Shown: positions 52,699 to 61,999 of the stretch, one piece after another
How positions within the stretch are numbered: position 1 is the stretch's first letter
Layout of the letters: the number at the start of each line of letters is the position of its first letter
Made by a program: the position numbers and the translations under genes
Assembly (NCBI RefSeq): GCF_963675305.1
Contig: NZ_OY776147.1
Location: forward strand, 1,240,001 to 1,304,000
Length of the DNA: 64,000 bases
From: an uncultured Hyphomonas sp.
Lineage (GTDB): Bacteria > Pseudomonadota > Alphaproteobacteria > Caulobacterales > Hyphomonadaceae
Reading direction: 5' to 3'
Notes under the pieces: model-generated
Seen by the model: the letters and a program-made list of their open reading frames with translations, nothing else
Told to the model about the DNA's origin: nothing
Databases searched by the model: none

Positions 52699-53706
52699 AT
52701 GCCGGTAGAGCCCGCCCTCATGACGTATGACGAGACCAAGGTCGCGATCATAATTCCGCTCTATAATGACGAAGCGAATATTGCGCGTGCGCTCGAAAGT
52801 GCCGTCGCGCAGAAAGCGCCTGAAGGCATCCGTTTTGACGTGATCGTGGTCGATGACGGGTCACGGGATTCTGGTCCAGAGATCGCAGAGGATTATGCCC
52901 GCAGATTCGAAAACGTCACCTTCGTGCGTATGGATCAGAATGGCGGCCCGGCGGCGGCGCGGAACCGGGCGCTGAAAGAGACCGACGCGGGCTGGTTCAC
53001 ACCGTTCGACAGCGACGACATTATGCTGCCGGAAAGGGTCGCCAGCCTGCTTGCAAAAGCCCGGGAAGGCGATCTTGATATTGTCGCGGACAATCTGCTG
53101 ATAAGTTCCACCCGGGAGCCGGAGACGGTGCTACGCCATCTCTGGCCGGGTAAGCCGGAGGGCGATGTCCCGCTGACCACGGAGCTTTTCGTCAGCCGGT
53201 CCTATGCGGCGGAGACCGAGCGGTCCGAGCTTGGCTTTCTGAAGCCGTTGATCCGCCGCCGCGCCGTCAAATGTGGGGCAGAGCCTTACCAGCCAGATCT
53301 CCGGTTCGGCGAAGACTTCGAACTCTATGCGCGCTTACTGGCGGATGGCGCGAAAGCGGTTCTGACAGACCCGGAAGGTTATCTGTTTGTTGTCCGTGAC
53401 GGCTCGGCCTCGCACCGGCAAGGCGCCGACGATCACCGCAAGCTGGCCATGATGGGCCGGGCCTTCCTGAAGCGGGACGGGCTTGCGCCGGCCGAACGCG
53501 AAGCGTTTGCGGGATTTACGCGCTATTGCGAACAGGAATGGGCGGCCTGGACCGCTATTGAAGCTATTCGGGCAAAACGGCCTTCGGGCCTGGTCCGGGC
53601 GCTCACCATATCGGGGCCGGCAAGCTGGCACGTCGCGCGCAATCTGATGAGAGCGTTTGGCGGCAAGATTTCCGGCAAGGGGCACGAGGCAGGAAAATCG
53701 GCCTGA
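52699..53706 (+). CDS. Family 2 glycosyltransferase
   Basis: A 335-residue GT-A enzyme: AIIIPLYNDEANIARALESAV, VIVVDDGSRDSG and the metal-binding FTPFDSDDIMLPERV. Start at ATG 52699; ATG 52720 is possible. It opens the exopolysaccharide region, but a 315-base gap separates it from the outer-membrane protein gene, so it may be transcribed alone. Confidence 0.85.
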   Translation: MPVEPALMTYDETKVAIIIPLYNDEANIARALESAVAQKAPEGIRFDVIVVDDGSRDSGPEIAEDYARRFENVTFVRMDQNGGPAAARNRALKETDAGWFTPFDSDDIMLPERVASLLAKAREGDLDIVADNLLISSTREPETVLRHLWPGKPEGDVPLTTELFVSRSYAAETERSELGFLKPLIRRRAVKCGAEPYQPDLRFGEDFELYARLLADGAKAVLTDPEGYLFVVRDGSASHRQGADDHRKLAMMGRAFLKRDGLAPAEREAFAGFTRYCEQEWAAWTAIEAIRAKRPSGLVRALTISGPASWHVARNLMRAFGGKISGKGHEAGKSA

Positions 53707-54021
53707 TCTCGCCATGATCGGGCGATAATTTGGTCCAGATCGTCGGTATGGGTCTCCGCAGACGTCGGGGAGCCCACAAGAGTGATCTAAAGCCCTTTTT
53801 TCTTAGGTTAATTTAACGAGTTTGAAGCGCCGCCGCTTGAAAAGGTACGCGCAACAGGGGAGGTTGGCACGAAAATTCGCCGTAGTGGCTAGTTCTCGTG
53901 TATTTAAAGGTTAACAACCTCCGGAAACCTTGCGGGTCGATGGTATGACACTTGCAAAACGATTGAGGTAAATGGCGACCTGTACGGTTACTCGGCGCGC
54001 ATGTGAGGGAACACAGAAAAA
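53707..54021. promoter_or_regulatory. 315-base non-coding region upstream of the exopolysaccharide operon
   Basis: No gene is seen. The region is A+T-rich compared with its surroundings and contains an imperfect hairpin near 53744-53778 (GGGTCTCC / GGGGAGCCC), a T-run at 53805-53811, and a sigma-54-like TGGCACG at 53865-53871 whose downstream GC is one base too far. It should contain the promoter of the beta-barrel/Wzc/GT/Wzy operon. Confidence 0.5.
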
Positions 54022-55317
54022 ATGAACCACCTGAAAAGTCTTTGTCTTCTTACGGTTGCCGGCAGCAGCCTCGTTGCCGGAACCGCTGCCGCGCAAGGGC
54101 AGGGCGCCGACAATTATTACAGCAGAAACAAGTATGAAGCGGTCAAAGACCGCCAGCAGCCGGCATTCGATCCGGAGCCCATTCGACTGGGGACTTTCCT
54201 TGTCGACGCGACCGGCCTGGTTGGTGTGACCTACAATTCCAACGTCTACGCTCAGAACAACAACGAGGAATCCGATGTGATCGTCCGGATCGGCGGCGAA
54301 GTTGTCGGGCGGACGAACTGGGCGGTTCACGAAGTTGGCTTCGACGTGTCTGCCTATCAGAACGAATATCTGGACCTGTCCGATGAGTCGGCGCCGACGT
54401 TTCATGCCGGTCTTCGCGGCCGCCTGGATGTGACCCGCGACTTCTCGCTGGGCGCTCGTGTGTTCGCCGACAAAGCTGTGGAACAGCGCTATGAGCCGGC
54501 CGGCCTTGGCGGCCTGGAAAAGCCGATCGAGTACACGGTGGCGGGCGGCGAAGTGAGCGCCGACTACACCAATGACCGGTTCCGCTGGAATAACGCGGTC
54601 GGTGTGACGTCCTATGACTATAAAGACGGCCGGATCATCGGCACGGGCGCGGAAGCCGATCAAGATTTCCGTGACCGCGATAACACCTACGCCCGGACCC
54701 GTCTGTCCTACGCCATTTCACCGGATCTGGCGGTCTACACGCAGGGCACGGTTCACGACGAAGCCTACAACTCGACGCAAATCGTCGGCGGTTTGCCGCG
54801 CAAGCGTGACTCCGAAGGCTACACGGTTTCAGCCGGTGTCGATTTTGAGCTTCAGTCCCTGATCCGCGGTGATGTGGCGGTCGGCTATCTCAACGAAGAC
54901 AAGAAGGACGACTATTTCGCGGACGTCGATGGCCTGTCACTTGATGCCCGCATCCAGTGGTTCCCGTCGCGCCTGACCACGGTTACCTTCCTCGGCAGCC
55001 GCCGGGTTTCGGACACTGGCGTCTTCACGTCGCCGAGCGCCCTGGCCACGACCTATCGCGCCGAAGTCGATCACGAGCTTCGCCGGAACCTTATCCTGTC
55101 CGCTCATGCCGGGTTCACCGACTATGACTATCAGGAAATCGACCGGACCGACGAGATGTCGAACATCGGTGTGGCCGCGAAGTACAAGATGAACAAGCGC
55201 CTGCACGTTGATCTCTTCGCGCGGCACCTGGCCTGGGACTCCAGCGGTGCCGACGTGGCGTTTGTCCCGTCTTACGGAATCAATCTGATCGGGGTGGAGC
55301 TTCGCTTCCATCCCTAA
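54022..55317 (+). CDS. Outer-membrane beta-barrel protein of the exopolysaccharide system
   Basis: A 431-residue protein with a signal peptide ending TAAAQG, then a run of alternating-polarity strands (for example VGVTYNSNVYAQ, FHAGLRGRLDVTRDFSLGARVF, LIGVELRFHP at the end) typical of a putative beta-barrel porin 2-type outer-membrane protein. Such proteins are the barrel partner of short OPX proteins in composite polysaccharide translocons. First gene of the plus-strand operon with the Wzc-like kinase (53 bases). Confidence 0.85.
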   Translation: MNHLKSLCLLTVAGSSLVAGTAAAQGQGADNYYSRNKYEAVKDRQQPAFDPEPIRLGTFLVDATGLVGVTYNSNVYAQNNNEESDVIVRIGGEVVGRTNWAVHEVGFDVSAYQNEYLDLSDESAPTFHAGLRGRLDVTRDFSLGARVFADKAVEQRYEPAGLGGLEKPIEYTVAGGEVSADYTNDRFRWNNAVGVTSYDYKDGRIIGTGAEADQDFRDRDNTYARTRLSYAISPDLAVYTQGTVHDEAYNSTQIVGGLPRKRDSEGYTVSAGVDFELQSLIRGDVAVGYLNEDKKDDYFADVDGLSLDARIQWFPSRLTTVTFLGSRRVSDTGVFTSPSALATTYRAEVDHELRRNLILSAHAGFTDYDYQEIDRTDEMSNIGVAAKYKMNKRLHVDLFARHLAWDSSGADVAFVPSYGINLIGVELRFHP

Positions 55318-55370
55318 GCAAGGGCGGACCTGTCCGCTTCTCCTGCTCACTCTAATTTTGGTGTGGTGTT

Positions 55371-57767
55371 TTGACCAAGAGTTTCAGCTTCGAGCTACCT
55401 TCCCAGATGACCGGCCATGACGGGCCGTCGGGCGAGGAAACATCTTTTGACCTGAAATCTCTGATCGGCATGGTCTATCGCCGGTTCTGGCTGATCGTGA
55501 CCGGTTTCCTGGTCGTCTTTCTGGCAGTGGCCTATATCACCTTCACTGCGACGCCGGTTTTCAAGGCTTCGACGACGATCCAGCTGGGGTCCAACCAGGA
55601 GAACGTCATCGACCTTGGCAGCGTGCTTGGCGGCATCGTTGCCAACACGGCGGCGATCGACACCGAAGTGATGGTCATCAGCTCCAAATCCCTTCTGACG
55701 AAGGTGGCAGAGCGCCAGAAGCTGGTCGAAGATCCGGAGTTCAACTGGACCCTCGTGGAACAGAAGCCCGGCCTGATTGATGGTCTGATCACGCCGATCA
55801 AGAAAAGCCTCGGCATGCGGACCGAGCGGGTCGATCCTTATGCCGGTCTCAGCGAAGAAGAACGCGAAGCCGCGATCCTTGAGGCGGTGGTCGAGGCCCT
55901 GTCAAACCGCGTGACGGTTTCCCGGGTCGGGACAACCTATCTTCTGAAGGTGACGGTGATGTCGACCTCTCCGGAGACGGCTGCCCGCCTTGCGAACGCG
56001 GTTGCGGATCAGTACCGGGTCCAGCAGCTGGATACCAAACTGGATGCAACCCGCCGTGCGACGGAGTGGCTGGGGGAGCGTGTCTCCGGGCTTCGCGATG
56101 AAGTGGCCGAGAAGGAAAAGCGCGTTGCCGTCTATCGCGCCGAGAACAATCTCGACACCGCGATGGGCACCACGCTGTCCGAACAGAAGATTGCCGATCT
56201 GACAAAGCAGAAGACTCAGCTTGATTTTGAACTCAGCCAGGCGCGGTCCCGCTATGAAAACATGCGCCGCCAGATCGATGCTGGCGAAGGGGTCGACGGG
56301 ATCAGCGAAGTGCTTGATTCCGGGCTTGTTTCACGCCTCAAGGAGCAGCTGTCCGTTCTTCGCGGCCGGGTTGCTGAACTGGAAACGAAGCTGGGCCCTC
56401 AACACCCTGAACTGATCGGTGCGCGGAACGAAGTTCGTGACGTCGAGCGGCAGATGGCCGCCGAGGTCAATCGGATTGCCGACAACCTTGCGAGTGAAGT
56501 CGCAGCGAAGCAAAGCCAGGTCAACGCAATCCAGAGCCGTATCAACCAGGCAAATGCCCAGCTGCGCGGCAACTCGATCGCCAGCGTGCGCCTGCGCGAG
56601 CTTGAGCGCGACGCCGAGACGAGCCGGGTTCTCTATGAGGAGTTCATTGCCCGTTCGAAGGAAACCAGCGTCCAGGACGACCTTGTCCAGGCGGATGCTG
56701 TCATCCTGTCTGCGGCGTCCGTGCCGAGCCAGCCGGCCGCACCGAAGAAGAAACTGAATCTGCTGATCGGCGCCGTGCTTGGCGCCGCAATCGGCGCCGC
56801 CATGGCGATCCTGGCTGAAATGTTCGATGCCAAGATCAGTTCGACTGAAGACATTGAGCGCAAGCTCGGTGTGACGTCGATCGGCTCCGTGCCGCTGATC
56901 CGTGCCTCCAGCCTGTTCGGGCTCGGCCAGACCAATCCGGCCGACTACCTGGTTGAGAACCCCTTATCAGCGTATGCGGAAAGCGTCCGATACTTACGCG
57001 CGGCCATTGCGTTCTCTGACCTGGACAGCGAGACGAAGACTGTGGCGATCACCTCGTCGCTGCCGGACGAAGGCAAAACCAGCCTGACGCTCAGCCTTGG
57101 CCGCATGTCGGCCATGTCAGGCTCGCGGACGATCGTCATCGACGGTGACTTCCGCCGCCGCCAGCTGACGGAAGCGGCAGGCATGTCGCCGGAGATTGGC
57201 TTCATCGAACACCTGTTCGGGGCCGGCCAGTTGTCGGACGCGATCCAGAAAGACAGCAAGACCATGCTGGACATCCTGCCATTGTCCCAGTCTGGCCATA
57301 CGCCGCATGACGTGTTCGGAACGCGCGCTTTCGATGACCTGCTCTCGCGCCTGCGCTCCATGTACGACCTGATCCTGATCGACACCGGTCCGCTTCTGCT
57401 CATGGCTGAAGCCCGCGTGGTGGCCGGCAAGGTCGACAAGACGATCCTTATGGTGCGCTGGCGCCATTCCACCCGCGCTGCCGTCAAGCAATCGCTCAGC
57501 CTGCTGCGTTCGTTCAATGCGGATGTGCTTGGCGCGACCCTCAACATGGTCGATCTCAACCGCCGTCGTCATCACCGTGATCCGGGCGCCAGCTACAAGG
57601 CTTACCGCAAGTACTACCAGATGGAGAGCAAGAAGTCCGTGTTCGGCTTCGATCTCAACGGTGGGGGCAAGCGGAAGAAAGGCGGCAAGGGCCCCGTGGC
57701 CATGCAGACGCCGCCTGAGAAGGCCAAGGGCACGATGGAAGAAGAAGTCCCTGTGGGATTTGAGTAG
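55371..57767 (+). CDS. Wzc-like polysaccharide co-polymerase / tyrosine autokinase
   Basis: A 798-residue inner-membrane protein: N-terminal Wzz domain with two membrane segments (WLIVTGFLVVFLAVAYITF near 45; LIGAVLGAAIGAAMAILAEM near 470), a coiled coil (about 215-400), and a BY-kinase domain with Walker A SSLPDEGKTSL (about 562-572), Walker A-prime VIDGDFRRRQ and Walker B LILIDTGPLL. The C-terminal YKAYRKYYQMESKK is a short tyrosine cluster. It controls chain length and export. TTG start at 55371; ATG 55407 is possible. Confidence 0.92.
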   Translation: MTKSFSFELPSQMTGHDGPSGEETSFDLKSLIGMVYRRFWLIVTGFLVVFLAVAYITFTATPVFKASTTIQLGSNQENVIDLGSVLGGIVANTAAIDTEVMVISSKSLLTKVAERQKLVEDPEFNWTLVEQKPGLIDGLITPIKKSLGMRTERVDPYAGLSEEEREAAILEAVVEALSNRVTVSRVGTTYLLKVTVMSTSPETAARLANAVADQYRVQQLDTKLDATRRATEWLGERVSGLRDEVAEKEKRVAVYRAENNLDTAMGTTLSEQKIADLTKQKTQLDFELSQARSRYENMRRQIDAGEGVDGISEVLDSGLVSRLKEQLSVLRGRVAELETKLGPQHPELIGARNEVRDVERQMAAEVNRIADNLASEVAAKQSQVNAIQSRINQANAQLRGNSIASVRLRELERDAETSRVLYEEFIARSKETSVQDDLVQADAVILSAASVPSQPAAPKKKLNLLIGAVLGAAIGAAMAILAEMFDAKISSTEDIERKLGVTSIGSVPLIRASSLFGLGQTNPADYLVENPLSAYAESVRYLRAAIAFSDLDSETKTVAITSSLPDEGKTSLTLSLGRMSAMSGSRTIVIDGDFRRRQLTEAAGMSPEIGFIEHLFGAGQLSDAIQKDSKTMLDILPLSQSGHTPHDVFGTRAFDDLLSRLRSMYDLILIDTGPLLLMAEARVVAGKVDKTILMVRWRHSTRAAVKQSLSLLRSFNADVLGATLNMVDLNRRRHHRDPGASYKAYRKYYQMESKKSVFGFDLNGGGKRKKGGKGPVAMQTPPEKAKGTMEEEVPVGFE

Positions 57768-57790
57768 CCGGCACGAAGCGAGACGGTTCC

Positions 57791-58993
57791 ATGTCAGGAG
57801 ATGCGCGGATCGCGAAACCATCCATGGAGCGCGAGGCCGTGACGGGCTCGCGGCCACGGCGCGTCGCCTATTTCGGGCATGATGCCGGGGATGCCGCGAT
57901 CCGCCGCCGTGTCCGGGCTTTTGCCGATGATGGTGTTTCCGTCACCGGCTTCATGATGCGCCGGGGCGATGCCTCTCCCACCGAATGGAAAAATGTCGAC
58001 CTCGGACGCACGGCGGACGGCGCCTTCGTTCAGCGCATCCGGCAGGTCTTTGCTGGGGCAGGCAAGGCAGCAGCAAGGCGGGACGAACTGGCGGAAGCTG
58101 ATGTGATCGTCGCGCGTAATCTCGATATGCTCGCCTGCGCTTTCCTGGCCAAGCGCAAGGCAAAACTGGATACGCCGGTGATCTATGAGTCGCTGGACAT
58201 TCACCGGCTCCTTTGCCGGCAGGACCCGATTGGCAAATCGCTGCGCTGGCTCGAAGGCCGTCTTCTGCGCCGGACGCGGGGGCTGATTGTCAGTTCTCCG
58301 GCATTCCTGCGAAATCATTTTGAGCGTTACTATCCCGGCCAGTTCCGGCCGTTCCTCGTAGAGAATCGACTCGCTGCCGGCGCCGAGTATGGACCGAGGC
58401 CTGTTCCGGAAATGCCAGCGAAGAGACGCCCGCTGCGTCTTGGCTGGGTCGGCGTGCTCCGGTGCCAGCGTTCGCTTGACCTGCTCTGCGCGCTGGCCGA
58501 TCAGTTTCCGGAGACATTGGAAGTCCACCTTCATGGTGTGCCGGCGCGGAACGAAATTCCTGTCTTTGAGCCGGAAATCGCGAAACATGCGAACATGATC
58601 TATCATGGTCGCTACAAGTCACCCGAAGATCTGTCTGAGCTCTATTCTGGTCTCGACATGGTCTGGGCGGGGGACTTCATGGAGGCTGGATACAACTCCG
58701 TCTGGCTGTTGCCGAACCGCATTTACGAGGGCGGCTATTACTGTGTGCCCGCCATTGCACCCGCAGGGACGCAGACGGCCGAATGGGTCAGCCAGCGGCA
58801 GGGCGGTTTCATTGTCGAAGAACCGCTTGGTGACTCGTTGCCCGGGCTTGTCGCGGGCCTGATCGACAATCCCCAGCCCATACTGGCGTGCGCCCGCGCG
58901 CTCGCGGCCTGTCCTGAAGATGACTTCGTCCAGCCTGTTAGCATGCTTTCGGATCTGGTAGATTCGGCGCTTGCGGAAGGCGGTGCGCCATGA
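57791..58993 (+). CDS. Glycosyltransferase (GT4-like)
   Basis: A 400-residue cytoplasmic protein. The N-terminal half contains RRVAYFGHDAGDAAIRRRVRAF and VIVARNLDMLACAFLAKRKAK; the C-terminal half has the GT4-like LRLGWVGVLRCQRSLDLLCALADQFP and a late LLPNRIYEGGYYCVPAIAPAGTQTAEWV. The donor and acceptor are unknown. Its stop overlaps the Wzy ATG (ATGA), marking joint translation. Confidence 0.82.
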   Translation: MSGDARIAKPSMEREAVTGSRPRRVAYFGHDAGDAAIRRRVRAFADDGVSVTGFMMRRGDASPTEWKNVDLGRTADGAFVQRIRQVFAGAGKAAARRDELAEADVIVARNLDMLACAFLAKRKAKLDTPVIYESLDIHRLLCRQDPIGKSLRWLEGRLLRRTRGLIVSSPAFLRNHFERYYPGQFRPFLVENRLAAGAEYGPRPVPEMPAKRRPLRLGWVGVLRCQRSLDLLCALADQFPETLEVHLHGVPARNEIPVFEPEIAKHANMIYHGRYKSPEDLSELYSGLDMVWAGDFMEAGYNSVWLLPNRIYEGGYYCVPAIAPAGTQTAEWVSQRQGGFIVEEPLGDSLPGLVAGLIDNPQPILACARALAACPEDDFVQPVSMLSDLVDSALAEGGAP

Positions 58994-60294
58994 ACGTCAT
59001 GTCCCGGAAAATGAAGGTGACCGAAGACACGACGCTGGTTTGGGCCAAGGTGTTCTCGGAAGACAAGAGTGCGCCGATCTGGTTCCAGCTCATCGTCACC
59101 GCCTGGTTCTTCGCGACCTATATCGACTTTCCAGCCGTGACAGCGGTCCGCTACCTGCTGGTGCTGGCGCTGTTCGCTGTGATCGCGCTGAAGAGTTCGA
59201 CGGTCCTGCCGAACATTGTGCGCGCCTGGCCGCTCTTCGTGCTGCCGGCCTTCGCGACGTCTTCCATTCTCTGGTCGCCCTATCCGTCTGAAGCACTGAA
59301 GCAGGGGGTGTATTTCATCCTCACGCCGCTGTTCATCATCACGATCATTTCGGTGCTTGATGCCCGGCGGGCCATGCGATGTCTCATGTTTGCCGGCTGG
59401 ATCACGTCTTTCATGGTGCTTGCGAAGTTCTCGTCGATCGACTCGGGCGGGCCTTATCCATCCAAGAATTACGTCGCCCTGCAGATGAACTTCATGATGC
59501 TGCTGTCTCTGGCGGCAGCTCTGAACAAGAGCGAATTGACATGGATCCGGCTGGCGGCACTGCCATTCATCCCGCTGGGGATCCTGTTCGTCGTCGCGGC
59601 CAACTCGGCAACCAACCTGGTTCTGGGTGGCGCCGGTATTATGGGGCTGATCGCCCTTCGCGTTCTCTGGGTCGATATCGGCGGAATCAAGAACGCCCGC
59701 AGCCTGCTGTTCCTGAGCGGTATTGTTTTCATCTTTGCGATTTTGACGGTTGCCCTTGCCATGCCGGGCGAAGACTTCGTCGGCGACGCGTTGCAGGCCC
59801 TGGGCAAGGACGGAACGTTGAGCGGGCGCACCGAAATCTGGGCGGCCGGCCGTGTTGTGCAGGACCAGAACCCACTCTTCGGCACCGGCCTTTCTGGCTT
59901 CTGGCAGCCGGACAATGGCGCCGCGCAATCGATCAACTATTATGACTTCAAGCCCTATGGCACCGTGCTGACCTTCCACAACTCCTACATGGAGGTACGG
60001 GTCCACCTCGGCTATATCGGCTGGGCGCTCTATATCGGCACATGGGTCTGGCAGGGACAGCGGGCGATCCGAAACTGGATGGTGTCTCGCGATCTGGAAG
60101 CTTCCGCGCTCCTGATGCTGCTCCTGCTTGTCTTCATCACCACTTTTACTGAGTCCACGCCCTGGGGTGTCTTCAACACGCCGGTGAATATCATGCTGTT
60201 GGCGTCCACGGCGGCCTTCAGTTCCAACCGCCGAAAGTTCGAAGGCTACGTGCCGGTCAAGGTCAGTGAATCCAGTGTCAGGCCGGTCCGCTGA
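58990..60294 (+). CDS. O-antigen ligase/Wzy-type polymerase
   Basis: A 434-residue inner-membrane protein with about 10-12 hydrophobic segments and a long periplasmic loop with the family motif GTLSGRTEIWAAGRVVQDQNPLFGTGLSGFW (about 275-310), including GRTEIW and PLFGTG. It fits the Wzy_C/O-antigen ligase superfamily, polymerising lipid-linked repeat units at the periplasmic face. Last of the four clustered genes before a non-coding interval. Confidence 0.88.
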   Translation: MNVMSRKMKVTEDTTLVWAKVFSEDKSAPIWFQLIVTAWFFATYIDFPAVTAVRYLLVLALFAVIALKSSTVLPNIVRAWPLFVLPAFATSSILWSPYPSEALKQGVYFILTPLFIITIISVLDARRAMRCLMFAGWITSFMVLAKFSSIDSGGPYPSKNYVALQMNFMMLLSLAAALNKSELTWIRLAALPFIPLGILFVVAANSATNLVLGGAGIMGLIALRVLWVDIGGIKNARSLLFLSGIVFIFAILTVALAMPGEDFVGDALQALGKDGTLSGRTEIWAAGRVVQDQNPLFGTGLSGFWQPDNGAAQSINYYDFKPYGTVLTFHNSYMEVRVHLGYIGWALYIGTWVWQGQRAIRNWMVSRDLEASALLMLLLLVFITTFTESTPWGVFNTPVNIMLLASTAAFSSNRRKFEGYVPVKVSESSVRPVR

Positions 60295-60645
60295 CGCAGC
60301 ATGCCTGAAGCTCCTCCTATCGTAGTGGGGAGGGGAGCTGCGCTACCGAAAATGATCTCACATTGATATTGGCTTCCCGGGCCTCTGCAGGCTCGGTGTC
60401 AGGGCGCAAATCGATGGCCAGTCATAATCGGCCACTGAAAATTTCATTTAAAACAGGGTGGTGCCCGTTCCTTTGGGACTGCCGGTTATGCCGCTGCTGT
60501 CCAGGTGACAATTCAGTCAGCCGTACATGGCGCCAGTTCTAAACACATTGCTGCCACGTACTGGAACCAAATTCGGACATGAAACGTATAGACTTCAACG
60601 GGCATTTAACACGCCCTTAAGAGTTAGAGGCGTTGATGGGGTGTG
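60295..60645. other. Non-coding interval of about 350 bases after the Wzy-like gene
   Basis: No gene is seen. A partial inverted repeat near 60310-60341 (AGCTCC...GGAGCT) could weakly terminate the operon, but no T-run follows. The last 60 bases before 60646 probably hold the promoter and ribosome site (GGGG) of the small membrane protein. Confidence 0.5.
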
Positions 60646-60858
60646 ATGAGTAACGCCACTTCATCCGTGTCAGGGAGCAGACCTGTGGTCGACATTGCAA
60701 ATGCTTCAATTGCTCACCGTACCTGGGACACGGGCGCCAATGCCGAGCAGGAAACCTGTGACAAGTGGCCGGTTTGGGCCCGTCTGGTGATCATTGTGGG
60801 CCTGAGCGCATTACTGTGGGCCGGCATCATCAGCGCCCTTGTTGCATTGTTCGGCTAG
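60646..60858 (+). CDS. Small single-pass membrane protein
   Basis: A 70-residue protein from ATG 60646 (the GTG at 60643 is one codon earlier). A polar N-terminus is followed by one C-terminal membrane segment, VIIVGLSALLWAGIISALVAL (about 49-69). No known domain. It lies between the Wzy-like polymerase and a strong bidirectional terminator, inside the polysaccharide cluster, so a regulatory or assembly role is plausible. Confidence 0.6.
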   Translation: MSNATSSVSGSRPVVDIANASIAHRTWDTGANAEQETCDKWPVWARLVIIVGLSALLWAGIISALVALFG

Positions 60859-60881
60859 AGCGCTTCTGAAGTCAGACAACA

Positions 60882-60912
60882 AAAAAGCCCCGGTTTGACG
60901 CCGGGGCTTTTT
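60882..60912. terminator. Bidirectional Rho-independent terminator
   Basis: Twelve-base stem AAAAAGCCCCGG (60882-60893) and its complement (60901-60912) with a seven-base loop, A-run on the left and T-run on the right, between the small membrane protein and the oppositely oriented sugar transferase. Confidence 0.9.
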
Positions 60913-60940
60913 GTTTTGCTGAATACTTCAGGTCTGAGGA

Positions 60941-61636
60941 TCAGCGGGCGCCTTTTGAAAGCAGGACAGCAGGGACCGTGCGGAGCATGATCATGATGTC
61001 GCCGGTGAAGGTGCGGCTGCTTGCGTATTTCACGTCCAGCTGAACGCGCTCTTCATAGGTCGTGTCGCTGCGGCCTTCGACCTGCCACAGACCCGTGAGG
61101 CCCGGACGGACAGCACAATAGTCGCGATAGTATTCGCCATACTTGGCAATTTCGTTCTCGACGATCGGGCGCGGCCCGACGAGGGACATCTCACCGCGAA
61201 TGATGTTGATCAGCTGCGGCAGCTCATCGATCGAGGTTTTGCGGATGAAGTGGCCCAGCGGCGTGATGCGCGGATCGTTCACGAGCTTCTGGGTTTCTTC
61301 CCATTCAGCGCGGGCTTCAGGGTCGGTTGCCAGGATCTCCTGCAGGCGCTCGTCAGCGTTGGCGACCATGGAGCGGAGCTTGTAACAGCTGAAGGTGCGT
61401 CCGTTGCGGCCGTAACGCTTCTGGGCATAAACCGCCTTGCCACCGTCCTGCAGGCGGATGAGTGTGGCCACGACAAGCAGCAGAGGGAAGACGAACACCA
61501 GCGCGACGCTCGCAATAACGATGTCCGTAATACGCTTGGCGCTCGTACCGGTCTCATACTCCGTGCGATCATGTCGCGTCGAGGAGTATGCGGCGGTCTC
61601 CGCATGTCGTGATTGGTTACTTAATCTTAGACCCAT
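60941..61636 (-). CDS. Initiating polyprenyl-phosphate sugar-1-phosphate transferase (HfsE/WbaP-type)
   Basis: A 231-residue enzyme from ATG 61636 (MGLRLSNQSRH), with GGGGA five bases upstream; an in-frame extension to 61756 lacks one. It has one membrane segment (TDIVIASVALVFVFPLLLVVATLI), then the Bac_transf core: YAQKRYGRNGRTFSCYKLRSM, IRKTSIDELPQLINIIRGEMSLVGPRP and RPGLTGLWQVEGRS. It transfers the first sugar-1-phosphate to undecaprenyl phosphate to start repeat-unit synthesis. The absence of a large N-terminal membrane module fits short WbaP/HfsE-like members. Confidence 0.93.
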   Translation of the reverse strand: MGLRLSNQSRHAETAAYSSTRHDRTEYETGTSAKRITDIVIASVALVFVFPLLLVVATLIRLQDGGKAVYAQKRYGRNGRTFSCYKLRSMVANADERLQEILATDPEARAEWEETQKLVNDPRITPLGHFIRKTSIDELPQLINIIRGEMSLVGPRPIVENEIAKYGEYYRDYCAVRPGLTGLWQVEGRSDTTYEERVQLDVKYASSRTFTGDIMIMLRTVPAVLLSKGAR

Positions 61637-61765
61637 AACTGTCCCCGGAACTCTACCAAGAGGTGCGCGAAATCTTCCCGGAATTTCCCGCACCCAGCCA
61701 ACAAACGTTAACTTGGAGAACAGGAAAACCTTTATTTCATTTGGGGAGGTTTGCAATCTGTATAC

Positions 61766-61799
61766 CGGGATTAGGCCAAATATTTGGGCCTTTTTCCCG
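61766..61799. repeat. Nested inverted repeat upstream of the sugar transferase
   Basis: Arms CGGGA...TCCCG (61766-61770 and 61795-61799) enclose AGGCC...GGCCT (61773-61777 and 61787-61791) around an AAATATTT centre. Both arm pairs share a centre near 61782. Located about 130-165 bases upstream of the sugar transferase start; could be an operator or an RNA structure. Confidence 0.5.
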
Positions 61800-61944
61800 A
61801 AATTCGCCTGACAGGAGAAGTAATTTTCAAGTAATCGGGGTCATGTGCGCATTTATTAACCAAAATACCTCGTTTTGAGGTGCATCGGGCTGATAATGTG
61901 TGCCAGGACAGGTCAGCCCCGTACCATTACGACACGAAAAAGAA

Positions 61945-61972
61945 AACGGCAGGAACCTGGGTTCCTGCCGTT
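61945..61972 (-). terminator. Rho-independent terminator after the OPX gene
   Basis: Perfect 12-base stem AACGGCAGGAAC (61945-61956) and its complement (61961-61972), four-base loop, followed on the minus strand by a T-rich run. It lies 28 bases beyond the stop of the polysaccharide export gene. Confidence 0.85.
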
Positions 61973-61999
61973 CTGATTCGTGAGTCTGATGGATAAAAA

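Larger units (their letters stand above)
61637..61999. promoter_or_regulatory. Upstream region of the sugar transferase (about 360 bases)
   Basis: No gene is seen. On the minus strand this is the 5-prime region of the sugar transferase. It contains the long inverted repeat at 61766-61799, a small CCTC...GAGG hairpin near 61867-61881 and the terminator of the opx gene at 61945-61972. Confidence 0.5.

Noticed and set aside
53865..53880. Sigma-54-like site TGGCACG upstream of the exopolysaccharide operon
   Set aside because: The downstream GC is one base too distant and the spacing does not fit the -24/-12 consensus; no sigma-54 activator gene is near.
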